From Diphasiastrum complanatum (taxonomy: Eukaryota; Streptophyta; Lycopodiopsida; Lycopodiales; Lycopodiaceae): a stretch of 64,000 bases of DNA. The stretch spans positions 58,205,579-58,269,578 of the forward strand of contig CM055101.1 in assembly GCA_029204225.1 (NCBI GenBank), read 5' to 3'. The position numbers and the translations under genes were made by a program. Positions 10,801 to 25,260 of this stretch are shown piece by piece; positions within the stretch are counted from its first letter, which is position 1; each line of letters starts with the position of its first letter. The notes below the pieces were generated by a model. It saw only the letters and a list, made by a program, of their open reading frames with translations. It was not told the DNA's origin and searched no databases.

Positions 10801-13800
10801 CTACCCCTATGTCGGAACCTGTCTCTGCTCTTATGTCTTATGATTACACTCCCTCTAAATCTGTGGAGGGATTTCTTGTCTATGAATTAAGCTTCTTTCT
10901 TATAACAAGAATAAGCAACGTATAAGCTCTTTGGAAGCGGAAAATGGCAAGGTCAAGCGAAATTGAGGGACTTACAAGATGAAAATTTGCAACTTAAGGG
11001 GCAGCTGGATGAGGACAAAGGAGAACAGGACCTGCTTGAAGAAACAGCGGAAAAAGATACTTCTTTGGAAAAGGGGAGAAGAACATGGGCCTCACTGTTG
11101 AAGAAGGTAAATCTGAACCGAATGTTAAGAATGTTCTTGTTGAGTCCACCATAGAATCTGTTCTTTCGGAACAGGAAAGAAGAGCAAAACAAATCTCTTA
11201 ACATTCATGTAAGATGGATCCCAAACCCATTGATGAAGCTAAAGACCTGCTCACCAACAAACTCTCTCACACAGTAGATGGTTCGGACACTGCATGGAGA
11301 GGCAAATTTGATGATAACCTACTGTTTTTTAAGTTTCGTTCGATAGAACAACGTATTGCAGCCTTAAAGCTTAGGGGCAATCTCAAAGGCACCTTTATTT
11401 TTATGGATGATGACCAAATCCTTCTTGAAGCAAAAGAAAGAGGCCAAAAGGTAGTTTTCATCGACGGGAAACCGAGATTTTATGACAAACCTGCATACTA
11501 GGGTCTCGGGGCTCCCGGGCTTAGGAGCAGCCCGAGATCCCCGAATAAGCTCAAATTAGGCTTTTCGAATTGTAATGGTTTTCATTCATCATCAACAACA
11601 TGTGATTTACAAGATTTTCTTGGTCGATGTGACATTCTTTTATTGGCAGAAACTCACGAGTCTTAAGTATTGTCCTCTTCCGTGTGTTAAGGATCATTCT
11701 TGGTACTCAGCATTCAGACCATTTATGAGGGGGAAAACTTCACGTGGATCAGGAGGAGTGGCCTACTTATATAGGGATGCTTGTTCTTCAGTTTTCAGGT
11801 TGGTTAAGCAGGATTCATTTGCTTGCTTCATTTGGTTTCAGTTTTTTGGACAGGCATTGGGGCTTTCTCAGGATGTATTCTTGGCAGTTTGCTATATTGC
11901 TCCTCAGACTTCTGTTTTTGTAGATTTTGGTGGTGACCCATTCCAGGTTCTTTCAGATGACATAGCCAGTTTCTCTCTACAGGGGTATATCTTATTAGCG
12001 GGAGATTTTAATGCCCGCACGTCCACGAAACAGTCTGAGTTTCACGCTGATGAGGGATCACTTCCAGCTTTATCCCTTGGATACAGGATTAAGCAAGACT
12101 TCACAGGATGCAGAGACACCAGTGACTTCTTTCGGTGAGAAGCTACTTAAGCTGATTGAGGCACATTCGTTGACCATCTTGAATGGTCTTTCGCAGTGGC
12201 CATCCTCTTCTTCATTTACATGTCACCCACATGGGGGGGCAAACAATGTGGTTGACTACTTTATTGGATCACCAACTTTGCTCCCTCACCTATCTGACTT
12301 TAGTATCTGTTGCATCTCCCTAAGATCTCCGATTGCCTTGAGGGTTACTGCACACCCCATACCAGTGACGACGCAACCGTATCCGCCCATCCATAGGGTC
12401 ACAACCGACCCACCCCCATGCACTAGAGCTATCGACATAATTATGCCTAGTCAAGCCGGTAGACTAAGTGAATGGAAAGAGGGAAACCCCACCACTATAT
12501 AGGCATAGCTTAGTGGGTCCCATCAAGCACGGTCCTGTCGGTGACACATGACCACCTAGGATGGTGACGCGTGGCACCTAAACATGTCGATAACACTAGA
12601 CCTGCGTCATGCGCCTTGCGAGGCCGTCACTGAAGGGCATACCGTAATGGTACATAACATCCCCCCCCCCATAAAAACTTCCTTCTATGGGAAAAAACCA
12701 AGGAATCTAAGTCTCAAATCGTCTCCCCTTTCCCAAGTGTCCTTGACTTACCTTTCCAACGAATCAGATGTTCAAAAATCAAACGATTTCTCAGCTGATG
12801 ACATCGGGTATCCATGATCCTTTCCAATGTTTGAGGGTACCTTCCGAACCGTGTTTGAATCAAGTTTGAATCGGGAAAGAATCGACTTCTCCAGGTTCGA
12901 ACCGGTGAATCGGTTTTAGGGTTTTTTTTTAAAACATTAATGTCACAGCATACATATTACATATTACATATGTCATATTCCAATGTACCATGTGCATGGT
13001 TAGTTAGTGGTAAATTAGCAAATGTTCAATGATTCGAATTTCACGAAAATGACAAAACACACACACACATTGTCAAACACACACACACACATTTGTCAAA
13101 CACACACACACACACATTTGTCAAACACACACAAAAACACACACACACACACATTTGTCAACAGTCACACACACACACATGTCAACAGTCACACACACAC
13201 AGCTCCACCCTTGTCTCTCTCTCTCTCTCGGATCTCTCTCTCTCTCGGGCGCGAAACTGTTTGGATCTCTCTCTCTCTTGAGCGCGGATCCTGTCTCGGA
13301 TCTCTCTCTCTCTCTCTCTCTCTCGGGTGCGGAAATCTCGGAACCTTCGGGATTGAAACTCTATTGCGAGGAGTAGGACGTCCGACGAGCAGGTAACGAG
13401 TTTTTTTTTTTTTTTGTGGAAAACGGTTCGAACAGCAAAAAAACGGTTCGAACTGGACCTTTTCAAAAAGGACTTTCAAATCGCGGTTCTTTCAACGAAT
13501 CGCGATTCGACACAACATTGATCCTTTCTGGTTCATTTGGTACAAAAGCAATCAAATCCTCCAATAACACTAGATCATCTATGGGAATCAGGTCATCTTT
13601 CCCACCAAGTCATTCCTTTAAACGACTAACATGGAATACAAGATGGACCTTAGTTCCAACAGGGAGTTCTAGTTTATACGCAGCCCTACCAATCTTGTAA
13701 GAACTTTGAAAGGACCGCTAAAATGTGGAGATAACTTCGGACATTTCCCCGTTCGAAGTGTCTTAGAGTCTTTTGAGATTCTAAGATACACCCAATCACC

Positions 13801-16800
13801 GATCTCAAATTCTCGAGGAGCGAGGCTTTGATTAGCATAGAATTGGGCTCATCCTGAGCCGATCTAATGCTTTCCCTAGCCACTTGCAACATTTCCTGCA
13901 TATCATGCAAGAAATCCGCTGCAGCTTGCACCTTGAGGCCTTTGAGTCCAACGGAGATAGGGGAACGAGGCTGAAAGCCGTATAGGAGCATAAAAGGACT
14001 GAAACCAGTGGCAGAATGCTTCATACTATTGTATACGAACTCAACCATTGGGAGGTACTTTTCCCAATCTGATTGTCGCCTAGAAACGTATGCGCGAAGC
14101 ATATCTTCCATCAACTGGTTGACACGTTCGGTCTAACCATCGGTTTCTGGGTGATCCGTAGACGATAGACTTAAAGTAGTTTCCAGTCTCTCAAAGACTA
14201 CCTTGCAGAACTTGCCAGTGAACTTGGAATCACGATCACTAACAATATTGTTCGGCAAACCATACAACCTGAACAACTTTTCAACGAAGAGTTGAGCAAG
14301 TTTTGAAGCTTTGGCAGTAGTTTTTGTTGGAATAAATTGCGCCATTTTGGTTAGCCTGTCAACTACTACCCAAATGGCATCGTGATCCTTCCCAGATTTA
14401 GGAAGTTCGACCACAAAATCCATGGAAATACTTTCCCACTTCTTGCTGGGAATTTCCAACGGATGTAACAGACCAGCTGCTTTGAGTCTTTCCGCTTTAT
14501 TTACTTGGCACTGTTCACACTTTTGAACATATGCCTCGACATGATCTTTCATTTTTGGCCAATAAAATTCTCTTTTAACAAGGTCAAGTGTCCTCAGTAT
14601 ACCAAGGTGTCCCACACTAGGGCTATCGGTGGCACTCATGCAGGATTTGGGCCCTAATGTCCGCGATATCTGGTACACAAACTTTTCCTCTACGGAAAAG
14701 TAAACCATTCCGAATGGAATAATCATCAAGTATCTTCTCTTCGAAAGATTTCTTAGAATCCTGCTTTCCAAGATTATTTCTCATAATAGAGCTTCCTGCC
14801 AAGACTTCTTGCCAAGTACGACCAAAAAACTCATCGGTTCGACAAAGATCTCGCAAAGAAAGATACAACTCGGATTGGAACTCAACAAAGCATAACTGAT
14901 TAACCTCTCCAATCCGGCTCAAAGCATCAGCGACACAATTCGACGTACCCTGACGGTACTTAATGGCGAATTTTCGAACTCTTGTATGAGTTCCTACCAA
15001 CGGGCCTTACGACCCCTAAGGTCTGAGGCATCACAGATATACTTAAGAGACTCGTGATCCGTCATAACCATGATTTCAGATCCGTACAAATAATGTCTCC
15101 AGATCTTTAGCGCATGGATGACAGCAAAAAGTTCCTTCTCATAAGTAGAATACCTACTTTGAGTTGGGTCCAACTTCTTGCTTTTGAAAGCCACAAGTCT
15201 ACCATCCTGGTAAAGGACTGCACCCACCGCATAGTCAGTAGCATCCGTTTCCACTAGGAAAGGTCTGCTAGGGTCCACTATGTGTAAGATAGGGGCTATA
15301 GACACTAACATCTTCAAAGCTTCAAAGCTTTGATTAAGTCCATCGGTCCAAATAACAAGTGGACTGATTTTCGAACGCCTTCCGACCTTCTTCTTATTAC
15401 CCTTTTAGTTTTTCGTTTGGCTTTCTTCACTCCCTTAAGAAGATTCGTTAGAGGCAATGCAATTAAGGCATAGTCTTTAATGAATTTATGGAAAAACCCT
15501 GTGAAGCCCAAAAAAGATTTAACTTCCCTAATGGTTTTCAAGATAGGCCAATCACGAACTTTCTGGACCTTACGTAATCGATCTCAAGGCCTCGATCGGA
15601 AACGATATGTCCCAAGTACTTGAGTCTTGTTTGAAAGAACTCACACTTAGACTCCTTAGCATAAAGCTTTGTCTGCCCAATGCCTTAGATTATCTAAGAC
15701 TGTATGCAAATGCGCCTCATGCTCCTCAAGAGTCTTACTATAAAGCAGAATGTCGTCCAAAAATACCACGAGAAACTTCCCTAGATATGGACGAAGAATA
15801 TCGTTCATCGTCTGTTGGAAGGTTGTCGGGGCATTAGTTAGACCAAAGGGTAAAACTAAAAATTCCTAATGGCCATACCTAGAACGAAAATCAATTTGGA
15901 AACATCCCCCTCGTGAATTCTAATTTGATGATACCCCGACCTAAGGTCCAATTTGGTGAAATACTTAGCACCATTCAATCGGTCCATTAAGTCGTCCATC
16001 CGAGGTGAGGGATAATGGTTCTTAATAGTCATTTTAATAAAAAATTTGTAATCGACACAAAGACGAAGGCCGCCGTCTTTCTTGCCGGTTAACAAAACAG
16101 GAGCTCCCCAAGGGGACTTATTGGGCCTAATGTGGCCCTTAAGTAATAACTCCTTAAGTTGACTAGCAACCTCATCTTCTTCCTTTGGGCTCATCATGTA
16201 GGGAAAAAGCGATACAGGAGAGCTGTCGAGAAGGAGATCTATGTGATGTTCTCCCCGAGAGGGGGGAAGACCCTTAGGCAACTGCTCATGGAATATATCA
16301 CTATATTCCTCCCTAAGTCTTTTAAAGATTTTGCCCTCAGGCGTAGATTCTAGATTAACATCAGAAAAAGACATTGTTTTAGGGAAAGACGATACATCAA
16401 CATTGAAAGTATGAGTAACAAAAGCATCCATGTACGATTCATCTTTCAGATAACATAAATACAAATGATACTCATAATCTAAAATGCATTGATTAGCCTC
16501 ATGAGCACTTACAAAAGGTGGATCAGGCTCATCGCCTTTAAGACAAACCATAGAGCCATTATGCAAGAAAGATATACTATGTGAAACATAATCTTTCTTT
16601 AACAACTCATTCCTAGCATGAAACCATTCCTTACCTAGGATTGAATCTACCTTATCAAGATTCATAACATGAAAAGACAAATTATCTACATAGTTCTGAA
16701 TCTTTAACGGCATGTGGGGGACAAAGTGGTCCCAGACCTGCTGCTCCCCACCAGCTGCCATCCTAACCACGTACTTGTGGTCACTTGGTGCGGTTGCCAA

Positions 16801-19800
16801 CTGCGGCTTCTGCATCAACTTAGCATTAATAAAATTATGCGTAGAACCATCGTCAAAAAGAACACTCACAGGTTGGCTATTTACGAACCCACTCATACGA
16901 ATGAGGTCGTGAGGTCCAAAAACCGCAGTGTTAAAACAACAATTACTACAAACTGTTTCATCTTTAAAAGATACATCAATGCAAGAAATAGAAGAGTTAC
17001 CTGGTGCCTTAAAGGAGCAGCCACCCTTCTTCCGTCTCTTCGGGTAGTCCTTGGAAAGGTGCCCCTTCTCCATGCAGGAGAAACACAACCCGTCGATTTT
17101 GGCCTTATCAAAGTCAGCTCTCTCCAACCGAGGGCGCTTTTTTTTCTTTTTCGAAGGGGAAGCTTCGTCAACAATACGCACTTTTTCCTTTTTGAAGGAA
17201 GGGCCCGAAGAGGGTTTGTCTTTGAAATCCAGCTTCTGCTGCTCTTTGGGGGTCATTGTGTGCGTATCGTCGAAAATTCGAGCGAAACATACGGCATCCT
17301 CTAAGGATTGTGGTTGATTGCGGCGGACCTCCAACTGATATTCTTTGGGCAAGCCCAAAATGAAATGCAGCTTAAGCAGAACTCCGTCTATGCGGTTAAC
17401 AAACCGCGAAGCTGCCTCTTGGAAGTCTTGCAAGTAGATATCCAATGGTTTCGTCCCCATTTGCAAAGTTGCAAATCAACGATAATATTCAAAATCGTCA
17501 AGGACAGGCATAAAGGCGGCCTTAAAGGCTACCTGAAAGTCATCCCAAGTTAAGGGGACTGTAGCACGCTCCTTAAGATCTTGCCACCATAAATATGCTT
17601 TTCCTCGCAAAAACATAATGGCAGTAGCAATCCGGGAGCTGTCTGACAGATCGTGCATGGAGAAATGTGAAGTCCATCGATCAAGCCATGCCAAGACCAC
17701 GGCTTGGTGTCTATCCTTTTTCTCCCCAGTGAAAAACTCCGGGGTAAACATCGGGTTAAGAAGTGCCTGCCGAGATTGGGACATAGCCCACAGCAACTCG
17801 GTCTCCGCCCGTTCATGCGTAGAGCGCATGTCGATAATTTGTTCTTGCAACAAATTTATCGCACATGTCATTTGCTCCATATCAGTCCTCGGGGGACTTG
17901 GAGTCTGAGAAACATCCATAGGAGTATCCATGGCAAAAGCAGTATGCAGCAAAAAGTTAGAGGAAAAACGGAGAACAACGGTATCAAAACCGTTAAAAAC
18001 TGACAACTAGAGATGAAGGGCTCAAGAAAATAAGACAGCTTGAGCACTCAAAAACTCTACAAGCAACTTTGAGAATGGGGTAGAGGAAAATGAACGTACT
18101 TCCTTTACTCCCTCCCCCAAAGCTCTTGCAAAAAGGACAAGTGGGGCCCCAAAAAGGCCCCAAGTGTCCTTTCCCATACTTTGGAGATCTATAGATACAA
18201 AGAGTGAGAAGGAGAGAGGTACGAACATGAAAGGACATCTTTTCCAGAATTTGGCTTGGTTTCAACTTTTAAGTTAAAAAAGTTCATAAGCTCCTCTAAG
18301 ATTTTCATCTTAGAGCTTATAGTTCAACATAGGAATTAACTTTCAACTTACAAGAATTGTTTAACAAGCTTTAGCTTACTACCTTCTCCTAGGAGGGCGC
18401 GCCTCATGGCTCATTCCAAGACCAGAGGTACAAACAGGTTGGGAGAGGGAAGAGTCATATCAACTCACCTCCCCCCCTCCATATAGAAAAAGGCATCACG
18501 GCCGCAGGCTTGCAGCGCGCTACTTGCTGCTCTGCGGCGGTGTACAGTATGAGGATAGGGGAGGTATTAACTCCCCCCCCTCCCCCCCTTTCTTCTGCCA
18601 GACTAGCACTCAAATCGCGGGACCAGCCAGCGGCTGCAGACCGTACCCTTCCAAAGAGAAGGAATGGAATTTAATGTCTCCCCTCCACAACCTCAAGCCC
18701 GCAGGTACAGCCGTACCAGAACCAGAATTGGTTCTGACAATCTGTATCCGCGGCAGACCACCTCCTTTCCTTTAACTTTTTAGTTCTTCTTTAGAAAGGA
18801 AAATCTTAGAGTACAGTTATTGACGGTTTCTCCAAAGCTTCATAAAAGAAAATTTCTTATAAGATTTGGGCTATAGTTTTCTTTAAATCCACTATGTTTA
18901 TAAGAAAACTCATAAACCAAGTTATAAACCTTCATAAGCAAAGGTTCATACAAAGGGAAAAACTAAAGCCCCAAAATTAATTCCTTCGAAGCCACAAATT
19001 TAACCCTTTCAAAAAATCATTTGAAACAAAGGTTAAAAATATCAAACCGCCACATTCCTTTTAAAAGAATAACAAACTACAAAGGTAATAAAAGGGGAAC
19101 GAGTGCACCTAACAAAGATAATCGGCTGCTCTCATACCAAATGTTACATCTCCCTAAGATCTCCGACTGCCTTGAAGGTTACTGCACACCCCATACCAGT
19201 GACAACGCACCGTATCCGCCCATCCATAGGGTCACAACCGACCCACCCCCATGCACTGGAGCTATCGACATAATTATGCCTAGTCGAGCCTCCTGTGATA
19301 ACTGGCGTCCCATACCACCAGCCATCACCCTCGGCTCTCCCTAGCATACATCTCCTGGCCTGGAGATACATCCTGGCTCATGCACGTGCTCTCCATCCAC
19401 CAACTCCCGGGTAGACTGAGTGAATGGAAAGAGGGAAACCCCACCACTATATAGGCATAGCTTAGTGGGTCCCATCAAGCACGGTCCTGCCGGCGACACG
19501 TGACCACCTAGGATTAAACATGTCGATAACGCCAGACCTGCTTCATGCCCCTTGCAAGGCTGTCACTGAAGGGCGTACCGTTATGGTACATAACAGTATC
19601 CTACCTCCTACCTTATCAGACCATTCCATGTTGTCCATTTTCATTGTTCATGTCGCCCCTCCGCCCAATGTACTGCGACCACGCGTCACTCGTCCCCACA
19701 TTAAGTTTTCGATTCATGGCACTTCTGCTTACTCTTCTTCTTTGATGTCTCTCCTTCGTGACTACCCCTTTTCATCCTCTGTTGAGCACCAGGCTATTTT

Positions 19801-22800
19801 CCTTTCACAGTCTTTACTATATGCTGCTTCTTCTTCATATCCTGTAAAGTTTAATTCCACTCATAGACGTGTGCATAATAAATGGTATAATACTGAGTGT
19901 TCTCTTATGCATAAGCAAGTGGTGCATGCCAGGTTTCATTCTCCTACGTCACTTGTTCAAGAAGAAAGAATTTATCGCACACTTGTGAGAAAGAAAAACA
20001 AGACATACTTGCAAAAAAGAGGTCAAAAGCTAATAGATTCTCTTGTTTCATCTTCTTCATCTTATTTTTGGAAGACCACCTCCAAGAAGTCTTTCACGAC
20101 TGCTCCTGTTGCTATCGAGTCTTGGGGGGAGTATGCTATACGTCTATATACTGTTGATTCTTCCCCTATTACTCTCTCATCGAGACCTACTGAATTTACA
20201 TTGTTTACCCCTTCTTTGATTGAAGATGCTATTAAACGAGCCCAAAGTCACAAAGCTGAAGATACTAACTCACTTAGTGTTGATTTCCTTAAACATGTGG
20301 CTCGTATAGTTTCTCAATACATCTCTCATACCTTTAATCAGGCTATCATGTTTGGTTTCCCTACTGCCTGGTGCACTAACCTTCTACATCCTATACTTAA
20401 AGCTGGTGATCTAATGAACGTGGAAAATTACCGCACGATTATGATTAGCCACATCATGGCTAAACTTTTTTGGCTCGGTCCTACAGTCTATTGTTAGCTA
20501 AAAAGCGGAAGCGGATGGACTATATGCTCTTGGCCAAGCAGGCTTCAGGACTGGATATTCTACTATGGATGAGATTCTTATCTTGTGATGTATCAATGAT
20601 TTTGAAATTTGAATGTGAATATTGCTTTTTAGATGTAAATTACATAACTTAGTATTCTATTTGGTCTGAAATTTGAGCTTTAAAGTGCAATTAGAAGTTT
20701 AGAATTTTATTCAAATCTTCCTAGGTTTAAAAAATGAAAATTTGATGACCTGGCATAATGACGTGGCATATTTATCCGTATGTGTATTCGAGATTTCCAT
20801 ATTTTGAGATGTAGTATTGAAAATCTTTTCATATTCTGGTAACTATGTTGTCACCAAGTATGGGGAGTATTTGTTGCAACCAAGCGAAGCCCATGAGTTA
20901 GCCATTTACACTAGCTTAGCTTGTTGGCCTCAGTCTAGCAGATACAAGTGCCACTCTCATAGTGGCGATAACAGCATCGTCAACTTCCTCATGGGGTCAC
21001 CATCCTTCATTCCACTAATATTTGACTTCCATATCTTCCCCACTACCCTTTCTAATCGCTCCTTTCTGTCCCCACTACCCCTTCTAATCACTCCTTTCTC
21101 TCTTTCCAATTGGTACTATCATACCCCTAAAATTGCCACCCTTCTTTCCATTGATCGTGCATCCCTATACACCTTCGACCATTCTTATATGACACCATAT
21201 CAAAAATCCCTCACCTGACTACTTCCCCACTTTCCACATGATAGCTCGTTGGAGACACAGGCCAACTTCTTCACCACATCACTCCACATTGTTGCCTCAT
21301 TGTTTTTCCCCGCTAAGCCCCGCAGACATACGCCCACACCATCTTGTTCCATACAACATCCTTAGTATGATGACTAGTGTCAATTTTTACACCATCGAGT
21401 AACCCATGCATGACGTACACATGAACCTCACCTTCTACATATTGCTCTCTGGTCCTACCATCGTGGACTCCATCACAAAAAGTGGGCCTTTGATGAGTGT
21501 GAAGGGAAATAGCTTGTCAACCTTCTTTTCGACTCTTCCTTGGGTACTTTTAGGCGAGAGTTCATCCCTCATACCCCACCCCCCTCTTGGATGATACTTA
21601 TGCTAATACGTTATATACGATAGCCACTGACCCGCTCATCTCCATCCCTCTCTACTAACTCATGCTACCGACCAACCGTTGCCCATTTTGGCCACTATCT
21701 TTAATCATGCAATTGTCTCTGGCTTCCTTCGTCCTAGTGCACTAACATCATCATCCCGCCCACAAAAATGGTGCCCCCATGAATCCAAGAAAATACCGTA
21801 CTATCATGATTGGACACATCATATCAAAGTTGTATGGCACTATCTTTTAGTCGCTTGTAAGTTCCGAGCCTAAGACCAAGAGATTACACAAATTGGGCCA
21901 AGCAAGTTTTAAGGCTCATTATTCCACTATATACCATTTTTTCACTCTGAGCTCTCATTGAGGAGGCTAGACACTAGAGGGAGCAGGTTCACTATTGTTT
22001 TGTTGACTTCAAAAAAAGCCTTTGATTCTGTCCCATGATCTCTACTCATGTAGCGGCTCCGAGATCTTGGTTTCTCCACTAACGCAGTTTTGATGGTGAT
22101 GGTGCTATATGAGAGAGTTCTAGGTTGTTTCGAGAGTGACATAGGTGTCTCAGAGCAGATATGGAGCACCATAAGGGTGAGGTAGGGTTGTTCCCTCTCA
22201 CCCATGCTTTATATTTTGTACATTGATGAGCTTGAGAGGGTCATTGTGTAGTGTGGAGGTGTAGGTTGCAGACTTGGCGACATACTGATTGTCATTCTTC
22301 TTTATGCAAACTATTTGGTTCTAGTCTCCCCAACTAGAGAGGGTCTACAAAGACAGTTGGACAGTCTTCATGCTTTATGTACTAGATAGGGTTGGGGCTA
22401 TTGCGAAAACCAACGTTATGGTCTTCAATACATCCAAAGCTTTCATACGGCGACAAGAACTCATCTTCGATAAACATCCACTAGAGGTTGTGTCATCTTA
22501 CACATATTTAGGTGTGCTTTTTATGGGCCCTATATTTGGTATGAGACAGGCAGCCACTAGACCTAGGAAGGGCCACGCTTCTCTAGTCCAATTGGAGAGT
22601 TTATGTTTTCGGAAGTTCATTCGAGATGCCCCAAGTAATAAGTATCTACTTTTTGATACCATTGTTGCCCCCACAACCTTGTATGCAGCAGAGGCATGTT
22701 GTGCAGGTCTCATCTCATCCGATTGGGCCACTATTTCACGTATGTAGATTACTATGTTGTCACGCATGATACACATTAAGCCCTTTGTCCCATATCAAGT

Positions 22801-25260
22801 ATGCTAGCAATGTTTGTAGTCTCCCCTCTACAACTTGGTGCCATTTTTCAGCTCATCATGTGTTAGTGCCTTTACTCCCAGTCCCGGTTATTTACAGTTT
22901 TCAGAGACACATGTACGTTTTGTAATTATTGTAATTACTAAAATGGCTAAGTCACCGGTCTGTGGTGACCATAAGTAAATTGTAAATAAACTGTAATTAG
23001 TTGGCATTGGATGTAATTAGTTGGCATTGGACCTCAAAGAGTCGTGCTTAGCTTTGGCATGGGGTATTGGGTCATTTATGAGGAGTGGCTGGACTGACCT
23101 CCTAAAAAGTAGGAGTTGACTAGTCAACGGGACACGTGTCATATGCTCACTGGGACACTTGGTCTAGTGAATGAGTGAAACATGTTAGGGTTGACCGGTC
23201 AAACATGACACGTGTCACATGCTCACTGGGACACTTGGTCCAGTGTATGAGTGACACATGTCAGCCTACTCACTTGCCTATGTGTCAGAGTACTGCCAAG
23301 TGGCAAGTGTCGACTGTGCATGGAATTGGCCATGTGTCGACGTTAGGAAAGGTCAGGGTTAAGGGGTGCTTGAGGATTGTACATAAGTGAGCCTAGAGAG
23401 AGGCATTCCTCATCAGAAGCTATGCAGCAAAGGTTGGGAGGAGACAAGGCAGCCAGCTCCACCATGTTACATGTGCTCTGATGTTTGTACATGCAGGAAA
23501 ATCGATAGGAATCGAGATTGCTGATTGCTGCACATGGGATAAGCTAGGTTTTAAGTCAAGTTTCAGATGTGGAGTCTGACATCATGTATATTCAGAGAGA
23601 CGGGATGTTATCGGATTCTGAACAAAGATACACACAGGCAACACTTACCTCCTTTTGACATCTTTGTTACCAAGGTTATTGAGTGTCATGGTTTTCCCAA
23701 GCCTCTCAACCTACTTGAGACATTTGGCATCTTTATCACAAATCTTCCCTCATCAATCATCAAATGGTCCATCTATCATGCATATCTTGATCACGTGTGG
23801 TACAGCCAAATGGAAGTTAAACTCAACTCAACTTTTGGTGTTGGATGTGGTAGGGTTCTCTTGCCGCACTATTTGGATTCAAGACTATCTCATGATCTCA
23901 AGTTCATGTTTGGCTATTTTTGAGTCTCATCACACCAGCTTACACACCAGCTTACGATAGAGACTGAGCGCTTCCAGGGTTGCACAAGAGAGGAGAGTAT
24001 TTGTCACCAATGTGCCTTGGGTGAGGTGGACTCAAAGGAACACTTTATCTTCAAATGTCCTGTCTACTAAGAAATTCGAAGGAGATATTACTTCTTATTC
24101 CGGGACACTAATCATGTTGTGCTCTCTCATATCGTATGTGGACTTACATTGTGTTGCACTCATGGTACGGAAGACGTTCTTACTACGGCAAGACACGTCA
24201 GACAGATCAGCGAAATCTATCTCATACAAAAAATTTAGATCACATCTCTCTTCTCTAGGAGAGAAGACCGCAGACAGATCTGGACTCAGATGATGGTGAT
24301 AACTGTGAAGCTCATTTCTTGTAAGGATACTTACAGCCTTTTATTCTACTAGTGCAGGCAGTCGAAAAAGTCTCCTGGAAAAAATATGGCAGTCGGTTAC
24401 CCACGAAAACACTCACTGACCAAATTAAGAATGTTTCTCTCACAAGGAGAGATTATTCCATCTGAATGAGATGCCTCTTCAAATCACGTGTTTTTTGACT
24501 AAAAGAAACGAAGAACGAATTGAAATCTTCTAAAGCATTCTACGACTGAAAGAAAATAAAGTTTCTGAGAATTTTATGTATGGGGGAATGGCTTTAGATT
24601 GACCCTTCTACCAGGCAACAGACTCATTGAGTTATGGATCATACTTTACATTATAGCTGTGAAATATTTTTATTGCCCACATTTTTTTACTTTTAGCAGG
24701 ATTTATTGTCCTATTCCAACTTCTTATCGGATATTTTATGGGCCATAATCTGCTTTTCAAACTTTCTATGGACTTCATAATAAATAATCTGTCCGCATAT
24801 CACTTTCACCAAAGTTTATAGTCTAATATACATTTGTTCTACTGTCTCATGTTGAACTTTTTGTTTTTTTAATAAAATCCGCCCTCAAATTCCTGAGGAA
24901 TGCCAACCTTTGCCCGATTCAATGCTCTCCAGGAATAAACAGTGAAATTCCCCGCCAATTCTCTACTTAATTTGTAAATGCACGTAGTAATGAAACGGTT
25001 GTTCTGTGCCCAATTGGAGTGACATTGAGAAATAAAGAGCACCTATTTCGACCCGCAATAACAAGTTCCAAATTTGGTAACAATTTGGACAGAGCACGCG
25101 CTGTGGATCCTCCCACCCGTCCGGTACCTCCAACCACCACCACTCGCTTGTTGCTTCCCAGCTCGCCCCCGCCATTCTCAGCAGCGCAGCGCACCCTTCC
25201 CATCCATCTTTTGCAAATGCTGCATGTTGGATTTTGCAGCTGTACGCTGCATATTCCAAG

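Larger units (their letters stand above)
12308..19595 (-). mobile_element. gypsy-2: full-length Ty3/gypsy retrotransposon
   Basis: A 7,288-bp element on the minus strand with two LTRs, PBS (19128-19139), gag, protease, RT, RNase H, integrase, PPT (12660-12670) and a perfect 5-bp duplication. Gene order PR-RT-RH-IN is that of gypsy elements, and the Met-type PBS is common in chromoviruses. By hand count the LTRs differ at ~18 of ~350 aligned positions (about 5%, mostly transitions) plus two larger indels, so the insertion is not recent. Coding parts carry frameshifts and stops, so it is not autonomous. It sits inside LINE-1, inside intron 1 of the oxidoreductase gene. Confidence 0.92.
12303..19600. 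repeat. 5-bp target site duplication of gypsy-2 (GTATC)
   Basis: GTATC at 12303-12307 and 19596-19600 directly flanks the two LTRs, and the LINE-1 reading resumes after the right copy. Confidence 0.92.

Noticed and set aside
13022-13396. Thr-His/Ser-Leu repeat protein
   Set aside because: Pure translation of the (CA)n and (TC)n arrays in the gypsy-2 3' UTR.
16714-17304. 196-codon plus-strand open frame
   Set aside because: Lies antisense to the gypsy-2 gag-protease frame, which has clear family motifs; the plus-strand product has none.
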